From contig CM027378.1 in assembly GCA_015680905.1 (NCBI GenBank), positions 106,289,501 through 106,353,500 on the forward strand: 64,000 nt of DNA, given 5' to 3'. The position numbers and the translations under genes were made by a program. Shown here one piece after another: positions 35,113-47,090 of this stretch (position 1 is the stretch's first letter; the number at the start of each line of letters is the position of its first letter). The notes under the pieces are model-generated. The model was not told the origin of the DNA and did no database searches. It saw nothing but the letters and a program-made list of their open reading frames with translations. The DNA comes from Coptis chinensis (taxonomy: Eukaryota; Streptophyta; Magnoliopsida; Ranunculales; Ranunculaceae).

Positions 35113-35397
35113 TATAGAACCAGAGGATTCAATTCAATTCAGTGTTTATTTACTTGATTGAATTCTAAGAGATTACAATTTGGTTTATATAGAGGTTACA
35201 ACAAATAGAAACAAAACAGTCGGTGGCTTGAGAAACACGGGGCGCGGGTCGCGCTCTGTTTATACTAGACACGAGCACGGGTCGCGCTCATATTACTGGA
35301 ACTCGCTCATGCCTGAGGCGCAAGTCGCGCTCCATTTGTACTTCATTTGAGCACAGGTCGCGCTCTGTACATGAAAACTAATATACAACTTTCTACA
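35113..35397 (-). repeat. 5' LTR of the copia element
   Basis: 285 bp. It matches the left LTR end to end apart from scattered differences and the single copy of the 76-bp GC-rich segment. The adjacent primer site at its left edge sets the orientation. Confidence 0.92.
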
Positions 35398-35402
35398 TTA
35401 AT

Positions 35403-36599
35403 GACCCCTCTATTTCATAGGGGACAAGTGTAAGTAACTACCACAGTTTCAGTGTTTCACGTCTTTAGTTCCTGACTTCCTGGGCAGAGCAGATAGTTTG
35501 CTAAATCAACCTCCATTGTCTTTCTTCCAAATAATAACGACATCCTCTTGATCGAAATCATCAATTCCATCTAGTAGTAGTACGATATCAAAGCATGCCA
35601 AACAGGAGGCGAAGTTATTTATGGATTTATGTTCAAGACCGTAATGTATAGCATTATATTGGAGATGGTTAAGTGTCAAAAGAAATCTCTGATGAAAAAG
35701 CCAATGTGGAGACAAAAGATTGTGTATCAGATCTAGCCATGATGCTATGGAGGTTAATATTCTAATGCAACCTTCTTGTTTCTTGTATTTATTCAGCCTA
35801 TGACCTAACTTTAGGTAGCAACTGGAGGTGTTACAGATGATGGTGGAGAAGGCAGAGAAGCAATTAGCGCTGAAGCTTCTGATGGCGAAGGGAGGTAGCA
35901 GCTGGTAGGGAGAAGGAGATAACTTTCATGTGCGTGGAGAAAGAACATGAAAATAGAGTTGGCGGCATTGTAGTTTAAAGGGGCCAACAAAGTACAAACA
36001 ATTCTCAGTGCGTGGCTTCCAGTCAAGTGTGTGTACCAAAACCTCTAATATTACGGTAAAATTATTGATGATAAAATGCTTACTATTTTTGATAATAAAA
36101 TTCTTTTTCAACGCGAAAGCAATTCTGTTTTTGAAAAATAGCTTTTGGTTTTTCGATTTCTTCAACTTATTACTTATATTGCATCTCTCCCGTCTTAGAC
36201 AGAAACATATTTCTTTTTTTGATTTTCAACTAATTCTTTAATCATTGTATTCGTGCTTTTTGGCTTTGGAATTTTTTTTAACACGTGTTTCCTTAGAATT
36301 TCTACTTTGTGATACAACTCATGGTGTTAGTGGAGACAAATCCACGCCAAATTAAGTTAGTTTTACATGTTATTGGAGACAAATTAGAGAAATTACACTA
36401 TAGCATCTTAGTTAATTAATACTTCACTATTAAGACTAGGTTGGGAAGAAAAAGGATATGTCATCAATTTTAAATTTTAAATACAGGATAGTTCTTGCGA
36501 TCTTCATAGAAAACCTTAATTAAGTACGTAATGGATTGAGTTACCATCCCTCATATACGCCATAGTGCAATATGCCCTCAATAATTCTTTGAGACCAAT
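35403..36599. other. Spacer between copia and the desaturase gene
   Basis: A minus-strand frame at 35506-35715 (HYGLEHKSINNFASC, IVLLLDGIDDFDQED) looks somewhat protein-like but matches no family I know. 36030-36600 is AT-rich and probably includes the 3' untranslated and downstream region of the desaturase. Confidence 0.35.
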
Positions 36600-38597
36600 T
36601 CATGTTGATAAGTACGCCTTAGCTTCACTGCAGTCAACCGAAATCATCTTCTGCATCTTAATATCGGTTTGGGGCTTCATGTCATCCATTCGATTCTTCA
36701 ATGACTTTTTATGTTTATGAATCTTTGAAGGTACTTTTACATTGGTTGCTAATCCAAAATGCGCAAGCAGTTTAATTACATACCACGTCGTATCTAGTTG
36801 CCACCATTCCAATCCATGTCGAGCAGAGAACTCGAAGGCGTGATGGTTGTTATGCCACCCCTCTCCAAAGGTAAATAAGGCCATGAACCTGAACAAAAAT
36901 TAGCCTGGACGATTAAAGAAATAGAGACATTAAAAACTTGAAGATTCTGTCTGATGGAAAGGTGTTATATGTGCTCACCAATTGTTTTTTGACAAGTCCC
37001 CTGTGTTCCATGCTTGGTGTCCCCAAATGTGACATACTGAATTCACCGAAAAAGTGACGTGGTAACCCCATACGGTTGATACTCCCTGCATTCGCATGCC
37101 ATTTCCATCAGTTTCAGACTTTCAGTTCATACAAGTTTTTAAGGTTTACGAAAAGAGGGATGCTAGGAGGCAACTCCAAGTCTCCAACTCCCCAACTCCC
37201 TAGTGACATGCGCGTACAAGCCTCCCAATAAAAACATAATTTTGCAGATTAGCCACTCACTCACACCAGCTAGCATGACAACCTCAAGGGAGTTAAACAT
37301 GTAAATGTTAAAATTCTTTTTTTTTGTAGGGATGTTATACGGTGCACCATTAGACTTAACCATTAGACTCACAAGACATATAACTTTTCGATAAACTACA
37401 AGTATTCGGTTTAACCATCAAAAATAAATAAAAACTACTAGTATTCAGTGAAAACGAACTTACCTTTCCCCACACAACGAAAGGAAACCCTCCAAGCATA
37501 TACAACAGAGCTGCATGTAAGTATACGTGAATCACGACAGTAGTCTCCAGAAACCTATAGTAGCGTTGTCTCACTAAATCTCCAACATTTACATAATTTT
37601 CGCCCTACAAAACATCTTACACATCATTTAAGTTGTCAAAATTTTTGATTGCATTTGGTACCCCGCCAGAAGAGAGATATACCTTCTGAACAAGATAGTT
37701 GTCGTCAAAGATCCAGCCCATGTGACTGAACCAAAACCCTTCAACTGGACTATGTGGATCCGCCTCTGTATCAGTGAACTTGTGGTGGTACCTGTGGGTG
37801 CTCACCCAAAATATTGGATCTCCCTGAAATTGTCATCAAAACCAAAGAGCCCAACTTCTTGTAAGATTCACCAAGTAAAAAACCTACTTATTTGAATATG
37901 CCAATATGGGGAATTGGGGAGTATATAAAAGTGTAAACGTCCCATAAAAAAATAAGGTAAAAATGTAAACACAACTTCTCATCCCAAATCAGTGAGTTGT
38001 ATTTAAAGTTGTTTATTGCAATACGTTGAAGATTAGACCCTCCCCTGATGGAAAAATAAAAAACAAAACAAATACGAACAGAGCGTGTGTACATTCATGT
38101 AGAAATGCAAGATAGCATTCAAAAGAGCACATACTTGCATATATTTAGCAAGAGAAACCAGGAAATTAGACTTTAAACGTTACACGCCCAGATGTTCATA
38201 TTTCGTATATCCGTTTCAATTATCATCTCGGTAGAGAGTGGAAATTATATATAAGCGAACTTACTTGTAGCGCGAGCATCCCGAAATAAGCGAACAAGTA
38301 CTCGAGGTACTTTGGAAGCTTGAAACTCCCATGTGAAAGGCCCCTATGGTAACAGAGTGTAACCCCAAAGAGGCCACACAAAATGTAATGCACCACTCCC
38401 AACCAAAATGCATTCCAATTGAAGGTAAAAGGTGCAAACAAGCATAACACATGCATTAGCAGCACAGCTGATACATAGAGCAAATCCTTCATTTCCCATT
38501 TTGTAAACCAAGTTGCCCTCTTCTTCTTAAGCTTCACCACCACATTTTCCTCCAAAACAAAAGGCGATGGCAGCGTAGGTGTCGTTGTAAGTTCCAT
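36600..38597 (-). CDS. Acyl-lipid/acyl-CoA desaturase (ADS/FAD5-like), 5 exons, intact
   Basis: A membrane di-iron desaturase that introduces a cis double bond into a saturated fatty acyl chain. Plant ADS proteins act on acyl-CoA or lipid-bound acyl groups in the ER, and FAD5 acts in plastids. Exons (minus strand): 38597-38265, 37823-37683, 37604-37464, 37085-36979, 36888-36600. All introns are GT-AG, and the coding length is 1011 nt (336 residues plus TGA). The three histidine boxes are HRGLSH (exon 1), HRYHH (exon 2) and HNNHH in EGWHNNHHAFEFSARHG (exon 5). Hydrophobic membrane segments lie around YVSAVLLMHVLCLF and in exon 3. No clear plastid transit peptide precedes the conserved start (ATWFTKWEMKDL), which favours an ER, ADS1/2-like protein over FAD5. 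The C-terminus runs about 35 residues past the usual end, with a Lys-rich segment. Regiospecificity cannot be read from sequence. Confidence 0.93.
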
Positions 38598-38639
38598 GAG
38601 TACTTAAAATTGACTTTGTTTTAGCTAAGAAAATGAAAT

Positions 38640-38672
38640 GTGTGCATGTTCTATATATGTATAGAACTTGAA
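38640..38672 (-). promoter_or_regulatory. TATA-box candidate of the desaturase gene
   Basis: On the minus strand CTATACATATATAGAAC lies about 50-70 bases before the ATG at 38597, a plausible TATA element with a short 5' leader. The spacing to a start site cannot be confirmed by sequence alone. Confidence 0.45.
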
Positions 38673-38921
38673 GCAAGATACAATTTAAGGGAGAGAACTA
38701 GCCCACCTGCATCGAACATGCATGTCCCCGTCGTGACCTCGTGGGTGCGTCATGCTTGTGAGTATTGTGTGCTTACTAGATTTACAATTTCATACTTTTT
38801 TAAAATGTTTTTGTGATACTAAAGAACTAAAATACACCTACAGGCAACAACATATCAACTTATCAACTTATATATCAACTATGTTTGGGCGTTGCCTAAA
38901 TATACAAATTACAATTTCTTA

Positions 38922-39414
38922 GAGCATTCCCAATGCAAGAAACAACTTGTTACCTCCACATAAGCGCCAAAGAGGACTACTTTCTCTCATAGTTATCTTC
39001 TTGGTGAGAAACTACTAGGGATTGCCCAATGCAAAGATAACTTTAAAATTCGGACGGAATGTTTTATTCGGTTTGAATGTAAAAAATAAAAAATATCGTT
39101 AAAAACACTCACGAATGAAACATTACATTTGAAAAGAAAAAAGAAAAAAGAAAAACAGTCAAAGCGAAGAGGCTGTTTTCTGTGACGAGAAACAGGACGC
39201 GTCCGAAAAAAAATTAACAAAAACACGCGAGACAGAATAAAAGGTTCCGTCCGAAGATCACAAGTCGGTAACTATCTCAATAGCAAGTGCTAACTTCTAT
39301 TGTAACTTAGTGAAAAACTACCTCATTGTCATCTTTGCATTGGGCCATTATTTTTGTCTTATAAGGGTGACAAGTTGCTATTTCCCCTCAAAATTGTTTG
39401 CCTTGGGAATGCTC
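38922..39414. mobile_element. Tourist-like MITE (PIF/Harbinger type), TSD TTA
   Basis: The 493-bp element starts GAGCATTCCCAATGC and ends CTTGGGAATGCTC, and is flanked by TTA (38919-38921 and 39415-39417). Inner inverted similarity also occurs (GCCCAATGCAAAGAT near 39026 against ATCTTTGCATTGGGC near 39330). It has no coding capacity. It sits about 320 bp upstream of the desaturase start codon, so it may touch that promoter. Confidence 0.82.
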
Positions 39415-39417
39415 TTA

Positions 39418-40659
39418 AAGTGAAGCGGGCAAACCGACCGACGGCAGTCGACACAATAATGATCATTGACGACTGTATGTTCATTGAATGATCAACAGAA
39501 GTGATCACATGGAACTAGTCAATAGGAGGGAAATGGACTAATGTCTCCTGAACTTTTATTATAACTCAACCAAGTATCCGTACGTAGTTAAGATCGACTA
39601 TTACTTCTGAAGGACATTAAAAACCCCAACGCTACAAGTTGGAAGCAGAATAAGAAGAATAGATGTCTTGATTTGTAGCCAGCTATTAGTTCGTGACCTC
39701 ATGTATAAGACTGTTGAACGCTGAGCGGCTGAGGACACAAGATAGTTCACGTAAAGCCATAGGCTTCCATTAGATGATTCAAATTTATATGGAAGTTTCA
39801 GATATTTAATTGGAAGGGCATTGGTGTTATGTCAGCAGGTTGTCAAATTGCGTTGCTTAGCGCGTAGATGCAGACGAGCACCCCTGCACTCTTGTTTGGA
39901 CCCTGCCTTGGCAAGATCTCTTGTAATTTTGTCTCTGAGTACAATCTTAGCGAGTCCATCATCGGAGACCATTGCCATTGGTTCACAAAAAAGAAATGAT
40001 GGAGTTGTTGAGCCGACTAAGAGTATATATAGCCATATAGGACGAAAACTGGAGGAAGAATGCTATGATTTCTACGCGTCCATTGTCTATATACAAGTCA
40101 GTAGATATTGTCCTTCTTTATGTTGATACAACGCCAAGCCTGAAGGTGTCATCGTTGAGTTAGAACTTACAAATCAACTTAAGAGTCAGTATTTCTCTGG
40201 TCGCATCATTGTAATTGTACTTTATTTTGGTATATATTCTAAAATTACGAACTTCAGTTCCTTCTGTGCTCTCATGACAAAATGAAAAAATAACATGTAT
40301 GAAGTCATTCAAAAGGTGAAAATCTTTCATTTTCAATTATTTTCTTAAAAAATGTGAAGAAACTAATGTCCAAGAAACCAGGATCGGTAATTTTATTTTG
40401 TCCATAGTTCAGCCAGATATTTCGGTTTTTTTTAAACATGACTTGGTCCCCAATTATGACATCCCTTCGTTTTTTTTTAAACCAGGCACCATTCTTATTT
40501 CTTATATATATAGAGAAGAGAGAAACGAGCTTTCACATCTTCTTAACCCGAAATGGCTGAGGAGAGGAAAATAAATATTATCAATTTTGGTTTTCCATAT
40601 TTTTTGAATTCTGAAATCCTGAACTCTGAGGATATGGAGTTGTGTATATAGTAGTATTT
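39418..40659. other. Non-coding stretch, no gene recognised
   Basis: The open frame at 39821-40126 (101 codons) is Cys/Arg/Ser-rich at its start and matches no family I recognise. Its right half (EPTKSIYSHIGRKLEEEC) is protein-like, so a decayed gene is possible. The rest is AT-rich. Confidence 0.3.
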
Positions 40660-41010
40660 TGCCCGTTATATGAACTCAACTTAAACGAATTCTAAAAAAA
40701 CTCCACCATGAAAAACAATGAATTAGAAGCTAATTTTTGGTGGAGATGTTCTTCCCACAATATAGATCATTCTTATAAAAAATCAGTACTTTTGAAGATG
40801 TCTAAACGTATCAAAATTTGTTTGTAGTATTCTAAAATTATCCAACGGTTCAGATTTTTCAAATTTCAAAACAACTTTTGACGAGGTTAAACATTTTCGT
40901 CTGGGCTTATTTTTTGTAGGAAGATTCTCTATTATGAGAAGACTATCTTCACCAAACATCAGCCCTAAATTCATCTTATAAACCACATTTGGTGGTGGAG
41001 TTCATATAAC
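40660..41010. repeat. Inverted-repeat (MITE-like) unit of about 350 bp
   Basis: GTTATATGAACTC near 40664 is matched by GAGTTCATATAAC near 40999. The segment between has no coding sense. A target duplication could not be settled, so the transposon superfamily is open. Confidence 0.5.
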
Positions 41011-41028
41011 GAGCTCGGTATAGTATAT

Positions 41029-41260
41029 CACTACAATATAAATTTTGTTACACTTCCAAAATGTTACAAAAACCTTTTGTAACATTTCATTAAATGTTGT
41101 AAAAGCCCCTGTTACAAAAGATTATAACATTTCTAAAATGTTACGAATATACACTATGTAACATTTTGAAAATATCACAAAATATATAATATTTTGGAAG
41201 TGTTTCGAATTGAGCTATTGCAACACTTTAGACATGTTACAAAGATGTTTTTGTGGATTA
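41029..41260 (+). mobile_element. CACTA-like left end with TGTTACA-type subterminal repeats
   Basis: The stretch begins CACTACAATATAAATTTTG and holds many copies of ATGTTACAA/TTGTAACAT in both orientations over about 200 bp, the usual look of a CACTA terminal region. Two related arrays lie at 51759-51952 and 62233-62545. No transposase gene is visible. Confidence 0.55.
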
Positions 41261-41379
41261 CCTAATAGATGTGATCACATCCATATGGGGTTGTCTCTTT
41301 TTGCTGAATTTTCAATTTTGCCGAAATTCGACCCAAAATTGGTTCGGCTCATATGGGTGTAGTTTTCATGGTCCGATAC

Positions 41380-41732
41380 TGTAGTGGTAGTATTGGGGGC
41401 CCAAAGTATCAAAGAGAGGATGCTCGAAGTTAACGAAAAGATAGCATGCCGCCATGACGTCTTTGGATCGGGCTAAGTCACGGGTCGCAAGACGAAACCC
41501 TACACGCGTAGAGAAGGAGACCTCGAGATGGAGGGACAGGTGGAGGGCCCGGATGAAGAAAGGAAAGGATATAAAGAGAAAGTGAAGGGAAGAAGAAGAG
41601 GAGGCAGCCATTAGAAGAGGAGAGGGAATAGTGTCTGAAGAGAGAAAAAATAGTGAGAGGAAAGAGATTGGAACTGTAACAAGTGTCCGAGAGCTAGGGG
41701 TTAGTTCTGGTAGTAGAAAAAGGGTTGTAACA
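41380..41732 (+). repeat. 5' LTR of the 41-51 kb gypsy element
   Basis: It pairs with 50387-50737. It contains a TATA-like GGATATAAAGAGAAAG near 41567 and ends TTGTAACA. Differences from the 3' LTR concentrate in its first 150 bp. Confidence 0.94.
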
Positions 41733-41989
41733 TTTGGCGCCGTCTGTGGGGAACGAAGAAATGGCACCAAAGAAGGCGGTGGGTAGACCTCGGAAGGTAA
41801 GAGTCCTAGAACAAATGCCAGAAGCGGCGGTGGAGGAAGGGGAAGAGCGAGGGGAAGGAAGGGGAGAAGAAGAAGTTCGACTTATGCGGGAGGAGATTGA
41901 AAGGCTGAGGGAAGAAAAATGAGGGTCGAGGAGAGAAAGAGAAAGGAGGAGGAGTCCGGGAAGAGACAAGGGAGGAATCGGAGAACGAA

Positions 41990-43214
41990 AGGGTGGAAGA
42001 GGAGGAGGAACAGGGGCCGACTCTGGTGGACAACCCAGTGACAGGATTAACGATGGAGCAAGTCCAACAAATGATTAACAACGACCGGGAGGCGAATGCC
42101 GCAAAACGAAAGTTCGGACGGGCGCCGCCCGGTGGTGGCGGATCAACCGCAACCCGGCCGCGCAGATCGCGATATGGACTTCGAGGTGCCAAAACGTTTC
42201 AATCAGCCAGGTTTGAGAGATATGACGGAACGGGGAGACCCGCGCATCACATCCATCACTTTCGACACGAGATGCCTCTCGGCAAGAGGCGGCATCGATG
42301 GTCCGGTGTATGATGTTCCCGCCGCCTTTAAAAGGAGGGCTTCCGGACCGGTACTATCGGGTGCCGTCAAGGAGCATAACCAATTTCCAAGAGTTGGAGC
42401 AAGCCTTTGTTGATCACTTTATACATCAGAAGCGGAGGGTGGTAGACATCGCGGCCTTATTTAATGTCAGACAAAGGTCCGTCGAATCAGTCAGGGAGTA
42501 CCTATGTCGCTTCAAGGCGGAAACACTTAAAGTGGAAAATCTGGATGAGAGGACGGCGGTAATAGCGTTCGAGAGGGGGCTGCGACTAGGTACGGCGGTA
42601 CATCAGTCCGTGGCAAAGAATGAGATTGCGACATTGCACGAGCTCTATCCGCGTGTAGAGAAGTATATCGAGATAATGAGGACACTATGCAGAAAAGACT
42701 CAAAGAGGGAGCTAAGGCGATTACATACCGTAGAAAAAGGAAGGGAGCCGCAGGAAGACGAGGAGAAGATGAGGTAGGGAAAGGTATCGCGGTAAGACAC
42801 CGCTTTGGCCGAGAGAGGGAGAGAAATGGCACGCAGGGCGAGGGAGAGAAAGCCATACCGGAGGTGGAACAAGTGCCCCGCGCGAGACCGTTGAGTGAGA
42901 TAATCGCCGTTGATAAAGAATGTGCGGATATGAAGGTCCGCTGACGTTTCTGCCGAAATGCCTAATAAGCCCCACCGCGAATATCACCAGTGCACAATCA
43001 TGGAACAAACGACTGCTATGCTTTAAAATGGTTGGTTCAGAGATTAGTTGAGAAGGGAGTGATGAGGGAGTTCGTAGCGGAACCACAGAATAGGGAGCCG
43101 GTGCCCAATGCTGGAAGAATATTGGGAACCATAAACGTTATCTTCAGTGGGGAAGCACTGAGTCACAATGACCACCGGATAAGGTCGAGGACAAACGAGC
43201 ATTCAACAAGTTAA
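41990..43214 (+). other. gag region of the 41-51 kb gypsy element (broken)
   Basis: Gag capsid text FVDHFIHQKRRVVDIAALFN, REYLCRFKAETLKVENLDER and ATLHELYPRVEKYIE is almost the same as in the 52-62 kb element. A knuckle-like NHGTNDCYALKWLV follows. Confidence 0.88.
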
Positions 43215-43279
43215 TGAGTCCCACCGAGGGCAGAGTTACGGCACGGAGCTAAGGAAAGGGGAATAGGGGATTACATTCT

Positions 43280-43700
43280 CCAATGAAGATCTCCGAACCG
43301 TGGATACTTCGCATGAAGATGCGCTAGTCATCACGGTAGCAATGGGTAATTATGTGGTCAAAAGAGTCCTGATTGACTGTGGCAACGCCGTGGATTTGTT
43401 GTTTAAGGGAGCTCTTGAGGAGATGGGGATGGACCCGGGGCAACTAAGGCCCCCGCGGACCAGTTTGTATGGGTTCAATGGGAGCGTCACGGAGCCTATG
43501 GGTGAACTTTTGCTGCCAGTGACAACGGGTCCGGTGACGGTGTTCTCGAGATTTATGGTGGTGGACTCCCCAATCCCAAAGATAACGCCGATCCTAGGGA
43601 GGAGATGGATACATGAGATGAGAGTGGGTGCCCTCGACTTATTATCGGGTCATATGCTTCCCTACCCCTACGAGAACATCACGAGGTCCGCGGAGATCGG
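43280..43700 (+). other. Protease region of the 41-51 kb gypsy element
   Basis: Retropepsin-like text VKRVLIDCGNAVDLLF, SLYGFNGSVTEPMGEL and ILGRRWIHEM is collinear with the related element. Confidence 0.82.
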
Positions 43701-43849
43701 TGGCCTCAAGAACAGCCACCGAACAACACAATTAAGAGGATGTCCCGCGGAGGGGGTGGATCGGCGAACCCGGAAAAAAGGTCGGCATAGCAATTACGCT
43801 CTGGGGTCGTGGAGGGGGCGGAAGAGGCCGCTGATGGTTCCGAAGACTT

Positions 43850-45340
43850 TAGATGAAACAGTAAGTAGTGGATGTGGGAGGGCGGAGAGGGAAGTTGACG
43901 CCGATTGGATCGAGGCTGACGAAATGAGTGGAAGGCTAAGTTGGTGCAATGTTTGGTGGAGAACAAGGGCGTGTTTCGCCCGGGAATAGAGGATGTTACG
44001 GGCTTGATCCGGGATTCGCATGTCATCGCCACATATGAGGGAGGACGCTGCCCGTGGAGACGAAGATGAGGGGATGAGGGCTAAATACGCGGAAGGAATC
44101 CGGGAAGAGGTTGCCGCACTAAAGAATGACGGATCATAAGAGAAGTGGAGTTCACGGAGTGGTCATCCCAATATCGTTAAGGTCCCAAAGAAAAATGGGA
44201 AGGTGCGAATGTGTGTCGACTTCACGGGGCGTAAACCTGAGTGTCCGGGATAGTTATCCTATGCCGCCGAAAGTGGGCGGATTGGTAGACGGGGACGACG
44301 AGCTTCAAGATATTCTCATTTATGGATGCGTCCATGGGGTACAACCAGTCGCGATGTATGGTCCCGATCGGAAAAGACATCATTCGTGGTGGAAGGAGGC
44401 ACATACCGCTATACTGAGGATGCCATTCGGGTTGAAAAATGCAGGGCTACGCTCCAAATGGTTGGGAGAAAAATGTTTGAGGGCAAGATCCGGCGGGGCA
44501 TTGAGATATACATCGATGATATGGTGGAGAAAAGCATGTCGAATTAGAGCACCGGAGGGTTTGCGGGAGACGTTCCGATAATCGCGGGTCCACAACCCTG
44601 AACTTAACCCAGAAAAATGCACATTTGGAGTCACCACAGGGGAAATTTCTGGGTACATCGTGACGAATAACGGGAATAGAGGCAAACCCCAACAGATAAG
44701 ATCATCGGTGGAGATGCCGTCGCCCGTGACAATGAAGGAGGTGCAAATGGCGGTAGAGTCGCGGCTCTCAACAGGTTTATCTCAAAGTCATCCGACAAAT
44801 GTAGGCCACTGTATCGACTGTTGAGGAACACCACAGATTTCAAATGGACAGCGGAGTGCGAAGAGGCATTCCGGGGGCTTAAGAGTTATTTAGAGGAGAC
44901 ACCGTTGCTGTCGCGGCCCGAAGTGGGAGAAAAACTATTTTTGTACTTGGGGGTCACAGACTACGCGATCAGCTCCATCCTCATTCGGGTAGTAGATAAA
45001 ATAGAAAGACCAGTGTACTTCCAGAGCAAAACCTTATTAGACGCAGAGACTAGGTACAGTCGAGTAGAGAAGTACGCCCTAGCCTTGGTGTTCTCGGCCC
45101 TGAAGCTGAAGCCCTATTTCGAAGTCCATGCAGTAATTGTGGTGACTAACCTGCCCCTCAAGCAGGCTCTGAGGGCTGAAAAATCAGGGAGGATGCTGAA
45201 ATGGGCCGTGATGCTTAGTTCATATGAGATTCAGTATCAAGTCAGGACAGCGGAGAAGGCTCAGGCAGTGGCGGAATTCTTGGCGGAGTTCCCTGCAGAG
45301 GATCCTACATGGGGTGAGGAGATGGTTTTGGAGCCCGAGA
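43850..45340 (+). other. Reverse transcriptase and RNase H region (broken)
   Basis: RT pieces (MPFGLKNAG, EIYIDDMVEKS) are followed by the first RNase H with DFKWTAECEEAFRGLKSYL, ISSILIRVVDKIERPVYFQS and ALALVFSALKLKPYF. Broken in several places. Confidence 0.82.
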
Positions 45341-45369
45341 GAGAGGAGGAACTGGATTGTCTGAACCCC

Positions 45370-45821
45370 TGGGATGCAAGGAATGGTTGGAAGGTGTTTG
45401 CCGATGGATCGCCAACGAGATGCCGGCAAAATGAATAGGCGTGGTAATCGGTCACCCGCAGAGAACAATAGGTTAGAGCAGACGATGAAATTGGGCTTTG
45501 CAAAATCAAATAACGAGGCGGAGTATGAAGAAGCGGATCGCGGGCATGAGAATGGCGGTAGAATTGGGCGTGAGAGAACTCACCGTATACTCCGACTCCA
45601 ATTTGGTGGTATGCCAGGCGAATGGAGGATTCGCGGCTCGGTGTCCTAGAATGGCAAGGTATTTGGGGGTCCTGCGGGCTTGGGCCTCGAAGTTCAACCA
45701 AATCCGATTCATCCATCTGAACCGTGGGGAGAACCGCCACGCCGATGCTCTGGCTTACGTGGCGCCGCCATTCCGTGATCCGGAGGAAAGGACAATCGAG
45801 ATAAGGAAATTGAAGCGGTGA
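45370..45821 (+). other. Additional (archaeal-type) RNase H region
   Basis: The second RNase H domain carries ELTVYSDSNLVVCQANGG and RGENRHADALAYVA. A duplicated RNase H between RT-RH and integrase is the hallmark of Tat-lineage gypsy elements. Confidence 0.85.
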
Positions 45822-45949
45822 TGCATCGAGGAAAGGTTAGAGGGTAATGATCACAACGGAGGGTGATGATGGATGGATGGGTCCGCTCAAACAGTTCTTG
45901 AGGGGGTCGAGGTGAAAGACCCTAAAGAAAGGCGGAGATTGAACAGCGC

Positions 45950-47090
45950 CCCTGAGGTACACACGATTCGAGGAGAATTATATGAAGGAACTTCAACGGC
46001 CTCTTGAAATGTTTGGGGCGGGTTGGCTCAAGAGGTGCTCGATGAGCTTCATGAAGCGAGACTGCGGGAGTCATTCAATGGGCGAACAACGGTACACGGT
46101 TGTTAACACAAGGTTACTTTTGGCCGCATTATGAAAAGAGACGTAGAAGTTCTCCGGGAAGTGTGAGAAATGTCAAAGATTCTCTCAACCGATATGGCCC
46201 CCGAGCCGGCCGACCGCGGTATCGAGTCCATGGCCATTTGCAATGTGGGCCCTCGACATAGTGGGGCGCCAATGGCCCGAGGGTAAGAGGAGGTTCCCCG
46301 TTGGTCGCGACGGACTACTTTACAAAGTGGATTGAAGCCGTGCCCCTGCAAGTGGTAAAGGAAGCCCAAGTAATTAAGTTCTTGTGGGAGAATATCATTT
46401 GTCGTTTCGGGTTGCCGTATGCTATCGTTGCAGATAATGGAGCGCAGTTCACGGGATTGAGAGTTAAGAGCTTTCTGCAGGCCTATCACGTGAAGCAGGG
46501 GTTCTCGGCCCCGCATAACCCCCCGGTGGCAATGGGCGGCGGAGTCCTCCAACAAGACCATACTAAACAATCTCAAGAGAAAGTTGGAAAGCAAGAAAGG
46601 GTCCTGGGCCGACGAGCTCAACCATGTACTATGGGCATATCGAACAACGCCGCGGACTAGTACAAAGGAGACTCCCTTTTCTTTAGCATATGGTGTTGAG
46701 GCCGTGATACCAACAGAACTGGTGGCAGCTACTACTAGAACCTCAGCCATCGAGGATGGATCAAACTGGGGCATCCTAGCCAGAGATATGAATCTAGCTG
46801 AAGAAAGAAGAGACACCGCGCGCATCCGACTAGAAGAGTACCATCGCCGCCTCCAACGGCAGTACAACAAGAGGGTGAAGCCTAGGAGCTTTAAGGTGGG
46901 AGACCTGGTACTGCGGCGGGTAACCCCCAACACCAAGAAGGTGAGCGAGGGAAAGCTGGGTCAAACATGGGAGGGGCCTTATGTGGTGATTGAGGTGGGA
47001 GGGTCAGGCACCTACAGGTTGCGAACCTTGGAAGGGAGAGCTGTTGAAAAACCATGGAATGTAAGGCTGCTAAAAAAATTTCATGAATAA
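45950..47090 (+). other. Integrase region of the 41-51 kb gypsy element (broken)
   Basis: Integrase core text VATDYFTKWIEAVPLQ, IICRFGLPYAIVADNG and TPFSLAYGVEAVIPTEL is followed by the C-terminal FKVGDLVLRRVTPNTKK and LGQTWEGPYVV segment, ending at 47090. No chromodomain was seen. Confidence 0.88.

Larger units (their letters stand above)
30359..35397 (-). mobile_element. Ty1/copia LTR retrotransposon, broken (TSD TTAAT)
   Basis: The element is flanked by TTAAT (30354-30358 and 35398-35402) and reads on the minus strand. The 5' LTR is on the right (35113-35397), followed by the initiator-methionine tRNA primer site TGGTATCAGAGCC (next to 35112). Then come gag, integrase, reverse transcriptase and RNase H in copia order, a purine tract (about 30720-30733) and the 3' LTR on the left (30359-30719). 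The coding part has several breaks, while the LTRs remain very similar apart from a length difference, which suggests moderate age. It lies 1.2 kb from the 3' end of the desaturase gene. Confidence 0.95.

Noticed and set aside
35506-35715. Minus-strand 69-codon ORF (HYGLEHKSINNFASC...) as a possible exon
   Set aside because: It looks protein-like but has no family match I can name and no clear splice sites in frame.
39821-40126. 101-codon ORF with a Cys/Arg-rich start
   Set aside because: No recognisable domain, no splice context and no supporting neighbour. It could be a decayed gene but was not called.
41366-42192. Long Ser/Pro-rich minus-strand ORFs over the LTR and gag start of the 41-51 kb gypsy element
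   Set aside because: These are complements of purine-rich sense sequence, not the conserved antisense gene, which lies at 47.7-49.9 kb.
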